Shown here one piece after another: positions 7,295 through 13,470 of a stretch of 20,321 nucleotides of DNA. The translations under genes and the position numbers were made by a program. The stretch spans positions 1 to 20,321 of the forward strand of contig DAOVWP010000004.1 of the NCBI GenBank assembly GCA_030636615.1, read 5' to 3'. The stretch's first letter is position 1; every line of letters starts with the position of its first letter. Under the pieces are notes generated by a model, which saw only the letters and a list, made by a program, of their open reading frames with translations, had not been told where the DNA came from and did not search any database. This DNA is from Candidatus Nanohaloarchaea archaeon (GTDB taxonomy: Archaea; EX4484-52; GLR71).

Positions 7295-8731
7295 TTATTT
7301 TCTATATTTCTTCTTAATATAATCAATCAAATTATCTTTTGCATCTTTTGCGCTTACCTGCCCCTTAGTTTCTCTGACAACCATCCCTACAAGAAAATGA
7401 AGTGATTTCTCGACCCCGCCTAAATAGTCATCTACTGCCATACTATGTTTATCGACAACCTTTGATATTACAGCAGAGATTTCCTTTTTATTGTTTATTG
7501 TCTTTAGACCCAACTCTGATACAGCATCATCAACACTTTTGCCGCTCTCAACCATTTTCCTTAGAATCATCTCAGTGATATGATCAGTAAATTCTCCATT
7601 TTTAAATTTCATAAGAGCCAAAATAATCTCCTTATCAGACAGCCGGGATTTCCGCAAAGAGGTCTTATTATAATTAAGAGTTTTTTTGAGCTGTCCTGCA
7701 ATCCATGACGCAGCAATCTTTACACCGGTTTTTTCCTGTACCTTTTCAAAAAGATTAGCAAGCTCTTTTTCAGACACAAGCTTTTCAGCCTCACTTTCAT
7801 GAAGCCCATACTGTTTTACAAATCGGATCCTTTTTTCATCAGGCAGCTCAGGAAGTGATTCCTTTATACACTCAATATCATCTTTACTGATCTCAAAAAC
7901 AGGAAGATCAGGCTCAAATATATAACCATAATCAGCCTCAGTCTCTTTTTTTCTCATCCGTCTGGTAACGCCTGCAACAGGATCCCATAACCTTGACTCC
8001 AGCTCAATCTTTCCTCCGAACTTCACTACATTCTTTTGCCGGATCTTCTCATAGCTGAGCGCTTTATGCACCTCTTTGACACCAGTGATATTTTTAGACT
8101 CAACCCTGTTTCCCCCATTTACAGAAAGGTTTGCATCTGATTTCATACTGGCTTCAAGCGAAAAGTCATACACGCCAAGATATTCCAATATCTGACCAAG
8201 TTTGTTCAGATATATCCTTGCTTCTTCAGGCGTATCAATATCAGGCTCAGTAACAATCTCAATCAGAGGTACGCCTGCCCTATTATAATCTACCTTAGTA
8301 TATCCACCACTACCCAGTTTAACATGCACAAGTTTAGCAGGATCCTCCTCAATATGAAGTCTTGTAATCCTTATCTTCTTCTTTTTCCCTCCAATAGATA
8401 TTTCCATATAGCCTCCAGCAGCAATAGGCACTTCATATTGAGTTATCTGGAAATTTTTACTCATATCAGGATAAAAATAAGTCTTTCTTGAAAAATACAT
8501 CTTAGACGCAATCTTACAGTTAAGTGCAAGTGCCGCAGAAATTGCAAAATTAATTACTTTCCTGTTAAGACGCGGCTTTGAGCCGGGAAAACCAAGACAA
8601 GTAGGACACACAAAAGTATTTGGTTTCAGTTCATCCTTGCCATCATAAGAAACAGGATTTCTGCAACCGCAGAATAACTTTGAATCAGATTTCAGCTGGA
8701 CATGTGTTTCAAGTCCGATCATAGTCGACAT
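7295..8731 (-). CDS. gatB: Aspartyl/glutamyl-tRNA(Asn/Gln) amidotransferase subunit B
   Basis: GatB binds and phosphorylates the misacylated Asp-tRNA(Asn) or Glu-tRNA(Gln) so that GatA-derived ammonia can amidate it. The 478-residue length is normal. The N-terminus MSTMIGLETHVQLKSDSKLFCG is typical, with zinc ligands Cys21, Cys23, Cys42 and Cys45 (CGC and CPTC). The cradle-domain signatures KTYFYPDMSKNFQITQYE and AGVPLIEIVTEPD follow. The C-terminal helical and YqeY-like tail domain is complete, ending DNLIDYIKKKY. The start has AGTGAT seven bases upstream. gatA and gatC are not adjacent, so the subunit genes must be dispersed. Archaea normally use GatDE for glutamine, so the role here is probably Asn-tRNA formation; a GatE paralogue is unlikely because the insert domain specific to GatE is missing and the length is too short. 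Confidence 0.96.
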   Translation of the reverse strand: MSTMIGLETHVQLKSDSKLFCGCRNPVSYDGKDELKPNTFVCPTCLGFPGSKPRLNRKVINFAISAALALNCKIASKMYFSRKTYFYPDMSKNFQITQYEVPIAAGGYMEISIGGKKKKIRITRLHIEEDPAKLVHVKLGSGGYTKVDYNRAGVPLIEIVTEPDIDTPEEARIYLNKLGQILEYLGVYDFSLEASMKSDANLSVNGGNRVESKNITGVKEVHKALSYEKIRQKNVVKFGGKIELESRLWDPVAGVTRRMRKKETEADYGYIFEPDLPVFEISKDDIECIKESLPELPDEKRIRFVKQYGLHESEAEKLVSEKELANLFEKVQEKTGVKIAASWIAGQLKKTLNYNKTSLRKSRLSDKEIILALMKFKNGEFTDHITEMILRKMVESGKSVDDAVSELGLKTINNKKEISAVISKVVDKHSMAVDDYLGGVEKSLHFLVGMVVRETKGQVSAKDAKDNLIDYIKKKYRK

Positions 8732-8743
8732 ACAGAATCACTA

Positions 8744-8776
8744 CCTATAAATATAGCTTAAGCTTTAAATATATTC
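8744..8776. promoter_or_regulatory. Divergent promoter of gatB and the 178-aa gene
   Basis: Only 46 bases separate the two starts. CTATAAATATAGC (8744-8756) fits the plus-strand TATA box, about 27 bases before the ATG at 8778 and so leaderless. The minus strand reads ATATATTTAAAGC at about 8763-8775 and would serve gatB. Between them is the perfect palindrome AGCTTAAGCT (8755-8764). The two promoters overlap, so their use may be mutually exclusive. Confidence 0.5.
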
Positions 8777-8777
8777 T

Positions 8778-9314
8778 ATGGGTGAATACATCACAATTCA
8801 GCAGTTAAAATCCAAGATAAAACAAACAGTCCACAACAAAAAAATAAAAAAACTATACTTTATCAACAGCTACAGAAAAGAACTTTCTAGATTATGGCCG
8901 GTTTTATACAAAAAACAGTATTATGAAAAATTCTATGGTACAACTGCAAAAAAATGGATGATTACAAAAAGGATAGAAGCAATATCTATTTTCAACCTAA
9001 GCTATACTTCCACTACTGATAATGAATTGAACATAAGCAGAAAGACAGATCTCAACTTTTATGAAAATAAGTTCGCTATATTTGAGATTTGTATAAAATA
9101 CAGCGATGATAAAAAAATCAACAGTCTTCAGTCACTGAACATAAGGACTCTTGATGATGAATCACTCCTGAAACTCTTGAACACATACAAACTCTTTATG
9201 AAATTCTCAGGAAATATTGAAAATATTATTGGCGAGCCCACAAAAAAACTGCTGGATGAACATGAAGAAGAAGAGATACTGAATCTTCTCGATAAGTTAC
9301 TGATCAAAGAATAA
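8778..9314 (+). CDS. Hypothetical protein, 178 aa
   Basis: I do not recognise a family. The product is soluble, rich in Lys, Ile, Leu, Asn and Tyr, without signal peptide, membrane segment or cysteine cluster. The N-terminal 60 residues are basic and aromatic (RLWPVLYKKQYYEKFYG at about 38-54). Residues 70-115 look like beta strands. The C-terminus ends in an acidic helix (HEEEEILNLLDKLL). It is a real gene by length, its TATA box placed for a leaderless start, and a complete frame filling the space between gatB and the next promoter. It is divergent from gatB and probably monocistronic. Confidence 0.7.
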   Translation: MGEYITIQQLKSKIKQTVHNKKIKKLYFINSYRKELSRLWPVLYKKQYYEKFYGTTAKKWMITKRIEAISIFNLSYTSTTDNELNISRKTDLNFYENKFAIFEICIKYSDDKKINSLQSLNIRTLDDESLLKLLNTYKLFMKFSGNIENIIGEPTKKLLDEHEEEEILNLLDKLLIKE

Positions 9315-9357
9315 ATAATCTAAACCAGTAAAGAATAATCTATAAATTATCTATTAT

Positions 9358-9420
9358 CTATAAATATTAAAAAAGACAATAATCAATTAATAGATAACAA
9401 TTAATCAATTATACCGGTGA
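9358..9420 (+). promoter_or_regulatory. Promoter and ribosome binding site of the YqjD/YqjE-like pair
   Basis: CTATAAATA (9358-9366) fits a TATA box, predicting a start near 9390. GGTGA (9416-9420) precedes the ATG at 9428 by seven bases and can pair with the 16S rRNA 3' end. Between them the 10-mer TAATCAATTA occurs at 9380-9389 and 9402-9411, about two helical turns apart; it also occurs at 7155-7164 behind the TATA box of the possible small gene. Confidence 0.45.
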
Positions 9421-9427
9421 ATAAATT

Positions 9428-9754
9428 ATGGCTGCAACTAAAAAAGTATCAACAAGAAAGAATGTTCCAAAAACAACAAAGACAAAAAAGCGCGTTGCTT
9501 CAACAAAAAAAACAGCAAAAGAGACCTCAAGACCTAAACTGAAGACAAATCTTAAAAAGAGCGCAAAAGCCGCTAAAGAACAGATCAATAAAGATATAGG
9601 ACTGGCAAAAAAAGAGATCAATCTTGACAAGAAAAAGGCAGAGACCCAGATAAAAAAGAAACCACTTGCAAGTGTAGGCGCTAGCATCCTCGCTGGTTTT
9701 ACTCTTGGAAAACTTCTGAAATTCAAAAAGAAGAAAAAAAGGCGATTCTTATAG
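9428..9754 (+). CDS. Lys-rich ElaB/YqjD (DUF883)-like membrane-anchored protein
   Basis: A 108-residue, very basic protein. Residues 1-50 are Lys/Thr/Ala-rich and resemble a histone-H1-type tail. Residues 50-78 are a charged heptad-like helix. Residues 79-97 (KPLASVGASILAGFTLGKLLK) match in layout the C-terminal glycine-zipper segment of bacterial ElaB/YqjD proteins, which ends in a short membrane helix and basic residues; here the end is KKKKKRRFL. YqjD of Escherichia coli is an inner-membrane, ribosome-associated protein. The next gene looks like the YqjE partner, which strengthens the call. The protein could also bind DNA at the membrane through its tail. Identification rests on pattern and context; sequence identity cannot be measured here. 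Confidence 0.65.
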   Translation: MAATKKVSTRKNVPKTTKTKKRVASTKKTAKETSRPKLKTNLKKSAKAAKEQINKDIGLAKKEINLDKKKAETQIKKKPLASVGASILAGFTLGKLLKFKKKKKRRFL

Positions 9755-9774
9755 ATATCACAAAAATTTTAGAC

Positions 9775-10080
9775 ATGCTGCTGGACAACGTATTCAGCAA
9801 AAAGACAAAAAGTGTTATAAAACAGATAAATACTACTACAACTGATCTTATGGAAAACTTCAACGCACAACTTAAAAGTACTATAAGATACACTGTCAAA
9901 TCTTTGATGTCTACCTTCATAGTTTTATTGGGATTGGTTTTTTTCCTGATTGGCATTGCAAAAACAATTGAGACAATGTATCCGGAATTCTCAGGCGGTA
10001 TAGGTTATATCATGGTAGGATCATTAATAATAATAGTTGGTCTTATAGCCACAAAGGTAAAAATTGTAGTCGAAAAATAA
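9775..10080 (+). CDS. YqjE-like (holin superfamily III type) small membrane protein
   Basis: A 101-residue protein with a soluble polar N-terminus (1-40) and two membrane helices, at about 42-63 (ending VFFLIGIAKTIE) and 74-94 (GIGYIMVGSLIIIVGLIATK), plus a short charged tail. This layout resembles YqjE/DUF1469 proteins, which commonly follow a YqjD/ElaB gene in bacteria. It starts 20 bases after the upstream stop, so the two genes are probably one operon. There is no clear ribosome binding site of its own, so translation may depend on coupling. It is convergent with the YhaM-like gene, with 17 bases between them. The family assignment is tentative; two-helix proteins of this size are hard to place by eye. 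Confidence 0.6.
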   Translation: MLLDNVFSKKTKSVIKQINTTTTDLMENFNAQLKSTIRYTVKSLMSTFIVLLGLVFFLIGIAKTIETMYPEFSGGIGYIMVGSLIIIVGLIATKVKIVVEK

Positions 10081-10097
10081 CAAAGAATAGATAATTA

Positions 10098-11078
10098 CTA
10101 CCTGATCAGCACATTCCCGAATTCTTTATTATAGATAAACCTATCATCAGTTTTATCTTTCCCCTCAGACCTCAATTTTGAAAGAAAATCCAGCTTAGCG
10201 CTGGTATTATCAGCAAAATGAACAGCCCACGCTTCCGGAGTCGCAGGAACTACAGGTGATCCATATTCAAAATAGCCATGATGAGACAATAGAATATTAC
10301 CAAGTTTAGTTTTTATCTCCTCAGGCACGACAACCTCTGTTAACATCTCGACAAACATTACATATCCAAGTGATATATGTTTCTCCATCATACCTTTGAA
10401 AGAGACTCTGATGCTTGTCTTTATCTCCAGTTCATCAATTTTTCCGATATCATGCAATATTGCACCTGCAACCATCAAATCCTTATCAAGCTTTGGATAC
10501 AATTCAGCATATTTCAGGACCAGTGACACGCACTCAAGAGTGTGCTCAGCTAGACCCCCAACCCACCCATGGTGTTTATACATTCCGGCAGGAGCAACTC
10601 TGAACTTTTCAACAAACGACTCATCATTGAAAAAAGCATCAAGAATCATCCTGATATCCTTGTCTTTGACAGAGCTGACATGACTCTTGATTTCAGCCAT
10701 CATCTTATCAAGATCTTTTGATGATACAGGCACAAAATCACTTTTATTATACTGCTCTTCTGAAACAACTTCTATCTTTGATTCATCATTCGAAGAGATC
10801 TCAAGCGCTTTATTATATTCATTAACCCTACCTTCTGCAATAATCACATCATCTTCAGATATGGATCTATACAATCTTTCCACAGCACCCTGATCAGCTG
10901 ACCCCCAATATTTAAGCATAATCTCTCCTGTGGTATCACCCAATCTAAGTTCGAATTTATAGCCATTTTTATATCTCGCTATAGGTTTCTTGAATTTAAC
11001 TACAAAAATATCATATACATAATCATTCTCTTTCAGCTCAGTTATGACCTGTTTTTTCTTAATTATTTCCTTTTTCAC
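10098..11078 (-). CDS. YhaM-like 3'-5' exonuclease (OB-fold plus HD domain)
   Basis: A 326-residue protein with an N-terminal OB-fold (about 15-105; KFELRLGDTTGEIMLKYWG) and a C-terminal HD phosphohydrolase domain, the layout of YhaM/Cbf1 exoribonucleases. HD-domain residues are His179 (GGLAEHTLECV), His209-Asp210 (AGAILHDIGKIDEL), His266-His267 (LLSHHG) and Asp290 (HFADN), and the GSPVVPATPEAWAVHFADN stretch is very YhaM-like. Bacterial YhaM trims RNA and single-stranded DNA 3' ends with a metal ion. The start is a GTG with GGTGAT (minus strand, bases 11084-11089) at the right distance. It is divergent from the OB-fold/PCNA operon across a 68-base promoter region, which fits a role in nucleic-acid processing near replication. 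Confidence 0.9.
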   Translation of the reverse strand: MKKEIIKKKQVITELKENDYVYDIFVVKFKKPIARYKNGYKFELRLGDTTGEIMLKYWGSADQGAVERLYRSISEDDVIIAEGRVNEYNKALEISSNDESKIEVVSEEQYNKSDFVPVSSKDLDKMMAEIKSHVSSVKDKDIRMILDAFFNDESFVEKFRVAPAGMYKHHGWVGGLAEHTLECVSLVLKYAELYPKLDKDLMVAGAILHDIGKIDELEIKTSIRVSFKGMMEKHISLGYVMFVEMLTEVVVPEEIKTKLGNILLSHHGYFEYGSPVVPATPEAWAVHFADNTSAKLDFLSKLRSEGKDKTDDRFIYNKEFGNVLIR

Positions 11079-11083
11079 AAATT

Positions 11084-11133
11084 ATCACCATATCAAACAA
11101 ATAGAAAAGAATTGATTTAAAAGTTTTTATACC
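11084..11133. promoter_or_regulatory. Divergent promoters of yhaM-like and OB/PCNA genes
   Basis: TTTTTATACC (11124-11133) is the plus-strand TATA box, about 20 bases before the ATG at 11147, so that mRNA is leaderless. The minus strand reads CTTTTAAATC at 11114-11123, a TATA-like element about 30 bases from the yhaM-like transcript start, with its ribosome binding site at 11084-11089. The two TATA elements abut. Confidence 0.5.
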
Positions 11134-11146
11134 GATTAATAGTTAT

Positions 11147-11467
11147 ATGCCTACAGAGTTCAGGAGATTCACTGCAATAGAGAAAGAAATAAAAGATATA
11201 GATCAAAACGACAGGAGAGTAAGGATTACAGGTACAATACTCTCTCTTGACGAAAACTCAGTCATGCTTGATGATTCCACATCAACAACTCAAATCAATT
11301 TCGACAATACTCCCGAAGTATCCAAAGGTGATATGGTCAGGATTTTCGCCCTCAGACAGGGAGACGGACTGAAATGCGAGATTATCCAGAAACTCGGCAA
11401 AGATTTTAATATAGAATTATATAAAAAGGCAAAAAAACATTTTGATGATTATAATATTCCAGCGTGA
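11147..11467 (+). CDS. Small OB-fold protein, RPA-like
   Basis: A 106-residue protein that fits one OB-fold. Five strand-like segments lie at about residues 22-80: RRVRITGTILSLDENSVMLDD, then TTQINFDNTPEVSKGDMVRIFALRQGDGLKCEII. A short helical tail follows (ELYKKAKKHFDDYNI). The length and VxGTILSL...GDxVRIFAL pattern suggest a small single-stranded-DNA-binding subunit like RPA14/Rpa3 or an RMI/Stn1-type OB. It ends five bases before the preferred PCNA start and forms an operon with it, which supports a replication role. OB-folds are also common in RNA-binding proteins, so DNA binding is inferred from context. Confidence 0.75.
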   Translation: MPTEFRRFTAIEKEIKDIDQNDRRVRITGTILSLDENSVMLDDSTSTTQINFDNTPEVSKGDMVRIFALRQGDGLKCEIIQKLGKDFNIELYKKAKKHFDDYNIPA

Positions 11468-11472
11468 TAAAT

Positions 11473-12222
11473 ATGTTTAAAGCAACATTAGAAAATATAG
11501 AATTATTCAGGACAGCTCTAAGCTGTGTAGCAGAATTAATATCTGAAGGGGTATTCAAAGCAGAAAAAGATGGAATCTCTCTAAAGGTAGCAGACCCGAC
11601 AATGGTTACTCTTATTGATTTCAAGTTTCTTGCAACAGAATTCCATAAATATGACCTCAAAGGAACTGTTGAAATCCCTCTGAACATTGAAAATTTACTA
11701 TCTTTCCTGAAAAGGGCAAGATCTGATGATAAAGTGACATTCGAACTGGACGCTGAATCAAACAAGTTCAAGATAACACTCGAAGGCAATTCTACCAGAA
11801 ATTTCACACTTCCGCTCATAGAGATTGATAATGCAAACACGCCATCTATGAATCTGAATTTTGGCGCAAAGGTTGATATAAAAGCGTCAGTCATAGAAGA
11901 CGGTATTGGAGATGCTGATATAATAACAGATACGATCATCCTCTCAGCAGAGAAAGACAAATTTATAATAAGCGCAGCTGGAGATACATCAAAGACTGAG
12001 TTGATCCTTTCAAAAGATAGTGATGATCTGATAAAACTGGATATTGAAGAACCGGTAAAATCCAAGTTCAGCCTGGATTATCTCAAAAAGATCATAAAAG
12101 CATCAAAAATAACTGACTCTGTCTCTCTTGGAATAGGAAATGACTATCCTCTTGAAATAATATTCAGAAAACTGGATAAAGTGCAGATCAGCTACATTCT
12201 CGCGCCAAGAGTTGAGGATTGA
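11473..12222 (+). CDS. pcn: DNA polymerase sliding clamp PCNA
   Basis: A 249-residue ring-forming clamp that tethers polymerases, ligase and FEN1 to DNA. Starting at the ATG at 11473 gives MFKATLENIELFRTAL, the normal PCNA N-terminus; an overlapping GTG at 11464 is better read as part of the ribosome binding site (GTGAT, five bases upstream). Two PCNA domains are visible, joined by the interdomain loop around FTLPLIEID (117-125). Lysines and the conserved KVADPTMVTLIDF segment (about 38-50) lie on the DNA-facing side. The C-terminus ISYILAPRVED is the classic PCNA ending and part of the partner-docking site. Length is typical. It is the second gene of an operon behind the OB-fold protein. Confidence 0.97.
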   Translation: MFKATLENIELFRTALSCVAELISEGVFKAEKDGISLKVADPTMVTLIDFKFLATEFHKYDLKGTVEIPLNIENLLSFLKRARSDDKVTFELDAESNKFKITLEGNSTRNFTLPLIEIDNANTPSMNLNFGAKVDIKASVIEDGIGDADIITDTIILSAEKDKFIISAAGDTSKTELILSKDSDDLIKLDIEEPVKSKFSLDYLKKIIKASKITDSVSLGIGNDYPLEIIFRKLDKVQISYILAPRVED

Positions 12223-12268
12223 GATAGAAAATAAGAATCTATTAATATCTATTGATAACCATTATTGT

Positions 12269-12314
12269 TAATCCATTTTGGATTATGGGGATGAAATATC
12301 GGGAGATATATAAA
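12269..12314 (+). promoter_or_regulatory. Inverted repeat and TATA box before the YkgJ-like gene
   Basis: TAATCCA (12269-12275) and TGGATTA (12279-12285) are a perfect 7-bp inverted repeat with a three-base spacer, 21 bases upstream of TATATAAAA (12306-12314). The TATA box predicts transcription from about 12337-12342, just before the ATG at 12349. The repeat could be an operator for this operon or a 3' hairpin of the pcn mRNA; no T-tract follows it. Confidence 0.45.
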
Positions 12315-12348
12315 AGTAAACTCTAAGTTAGTTGATAAGTTTGAATGC

Positions 12349-12678
12349 ATGAAATGTGGTAAATGCTGTACCTCCTTAACAATAGGTGAACTCTCTTCAA
12401 AAGATATTATACGGATTATACAAAAATATCCACATGCTGAAAAACATATTAAAAAAAATCTGGTATATTACAGGGGCAGTAACATTCTTAGATCCAGTAA
12501 ATATCTGACAAATATGCAATTTAGTACCCCTGGATGTGTATTCTATAATGCCAAGGAAAGACTCTGCACAATCTACAATCACAGACCAGACCTTTGCAGG
12601 GAATATCCATTTATAGACAAAACGCTTGCCCACGAAAGGTGCCCACATATAAAAGAACAACAAGATAAATTATTATAA
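12349..12678 (+). CDS. YkgJ-like zinc/iron-chelating cysteine-cluster protein
   Basis: A 109-residue protein with the cysteine pattern of the YkgJ/CxxCxxCC family: KCGKCC at residues 2-7, then STPGCVFYN, CTIYNHRPDLCREYP and ERCPHI. These bind a zinc or iron cluster; the biochemical role of the family is poorly defined, with suggested links to Fe-S proteins or methyltransferases. In relatives another Cys precedes CGKCC by two residues. Here a Cys codon (12346) lies just upstream of the ATG in the same open frame, but no ATG, GTG or TTG precedes it before the stop at 12292, so either an unusual start is used or that ligand is lost. A methyltransferase gene follows 20 bases later, probably in one operon. 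Confidence 0.85.
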   Translation: MKCGKCCTSLTIGELSSKDIIRIIQKYPHAEKHIKKNLVYYRGSNILRSSKYLTNMQFSTPGCVFYNAKERLCTIYNHRPDLCREYPFIDKTLAHERCPHIKEQQDKLL

Positions 12679-12698
12679 TATCAACAGAGTAGATATTT

Positions 12699-13319
12699 AT
12701 GGATATAATAGGGATTGATCCAAAACAACATTATACAAAAGAAGAAGCAAAAAAATATAATCGCTCTCGTTCAATTGAAAAGATACAGAAAAACATAACT
12801 CTCAACCTTCTGAATATAATAAATCTGAAAAAAAGTTCATATGTTCTGGATATAGGATGCGGAACAGGCTTTTCAATGGAAGTCCTGAGTAGCGCAGGCT
12901 ATAAGGTGACAGGAATTGATATCTCAGAAAGTATGTTAGACATAGCCAGATCAAAAGGTCTTGATGTAAGATACGCATCTTTTGAGAAACTACCATTTGA
13001 AGACAATACTTTTGATGCTCTTGTATCAATCTCTTCTCTCCAGTGGATACAGGGAAAAAACTCAATTGAGGAAAAAGATAAGTTCAGATCAGTTGCTCTT
13101 GAATTTCAGCGCGTTCTAAAACCAGGATGTATTGCAGGATTTCAGTTTTATCCATCAAAAGAGGGACTAAGTTACGATGCAATTGTATCAATATTTCACA
13201 ATATAGGTTTCATTACTGAGATCCATACAGAAGGAGAAAAATCAACCCAGAAACCAGGTAACAGATATTTGATAATCTATAATAAGATTGATAAAATCAG
13301 CAAAGATAAAAACAGATAA
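12699..13319 (+). CDS. Bud23-like SAM-dependent methyltransferase
   Basis: A 206-residue class I methyltransferase. Motif I is VLDIGCGTG (49-57), the motif II acidic position is in VTGIDIS (70-76), and motif IV ISSLQWIQ (111-118) with FQFYPSKE (148-155) matches Bud23/WBSCR22, which has ISALQW and VFQFYPEN at these places. Eukaryotic Bud23 with Trm112 makes m7G in small-subunit rRNA; an archaeal homologue would probably act on 16S rRNA with an archaeal Trm112. The N-terminus DPKQHYTKEEAKKYNRSRSI also fits Bud23. A Trm112 gene is not in the window. The tail KISKDKNR is short and basic. The gene probably belongs to an operon with the YkgJ-like gene 20 bases upstream. A generic small-molecule methyltransferase is the alternative, less likely because of motif IV. 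Confidence 0.85.
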   Translation: MDIIGIDPKQHYTKEEAKKYNRSRSIEKIQKNITLNLLNIINLKKSSYVLDIGCGTGFSMEVLSSAGYKVTGIDISESMLDIARSKGLDVRYASFEKLPFEDNTFDALVSISSLQWIQGKNSIEEKDKFRSVALEFQRVLKPGCIAGFQFYPSKEGLSYDAIVSIFHNIGFITEIHTEGEKSTQKPGNRYLIIYNKIDKISKDKNR

Positions 13320-13329
13320 ATGATTTATA

Positions 13330-13340
13330 TTGATTATCAA
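13330..13340. repeat. Palindrome TTGATTATCAA upstream of surface-protein gene
   Basis: This 11-base TTGAT/ATCAA palindrome is identical to 7047-7057 in the response-regulator intergenic region, and one base short of 7171-7181 (CTGATTATCAA). It lies about 50 bases upstream of the TATA box of the surface-protein gene. Confidence 0.5.
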
Positions 13341-13385
13341 AACCGATAAGGGATGACAAATTATTCATGATATATTTAAGTAATC

Positions 13386-13462
13386 TTTATATACATCCTC
13401 GACTAAAATTCTAAATTAAGTAATAATAATCTTAATCCAAATTTCTAAACTGAATTAGAGGT
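13386..13462 (+). promoter_or_regulatory. Promoter and Shine-Dalgarno of the surface-protein gene
   Basis: TTTATATAC (13386-13394) is the TATA box; transcription from about 13415-13420 would give a leader of about 50 bases, longer than for neighbours. AGAGGT (13457-13462) sits eight bases before the ATG at 13471. The leader holds a loose direct repeat of AAATT(T)CTAAA. This promoter is well formed, in keeping with a highly expressed envelope protein. Confidence 0.6.
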
Positions 13463-13470
13463 AACTAAAA

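Noticed and set aside
11464..11472. GTG start for PCNA overlapping the stop of the OB-fold gene
   Set aside because: PCNA proteins begin MFKA; the GTGAT at this place fits better as the ribosome binding site.
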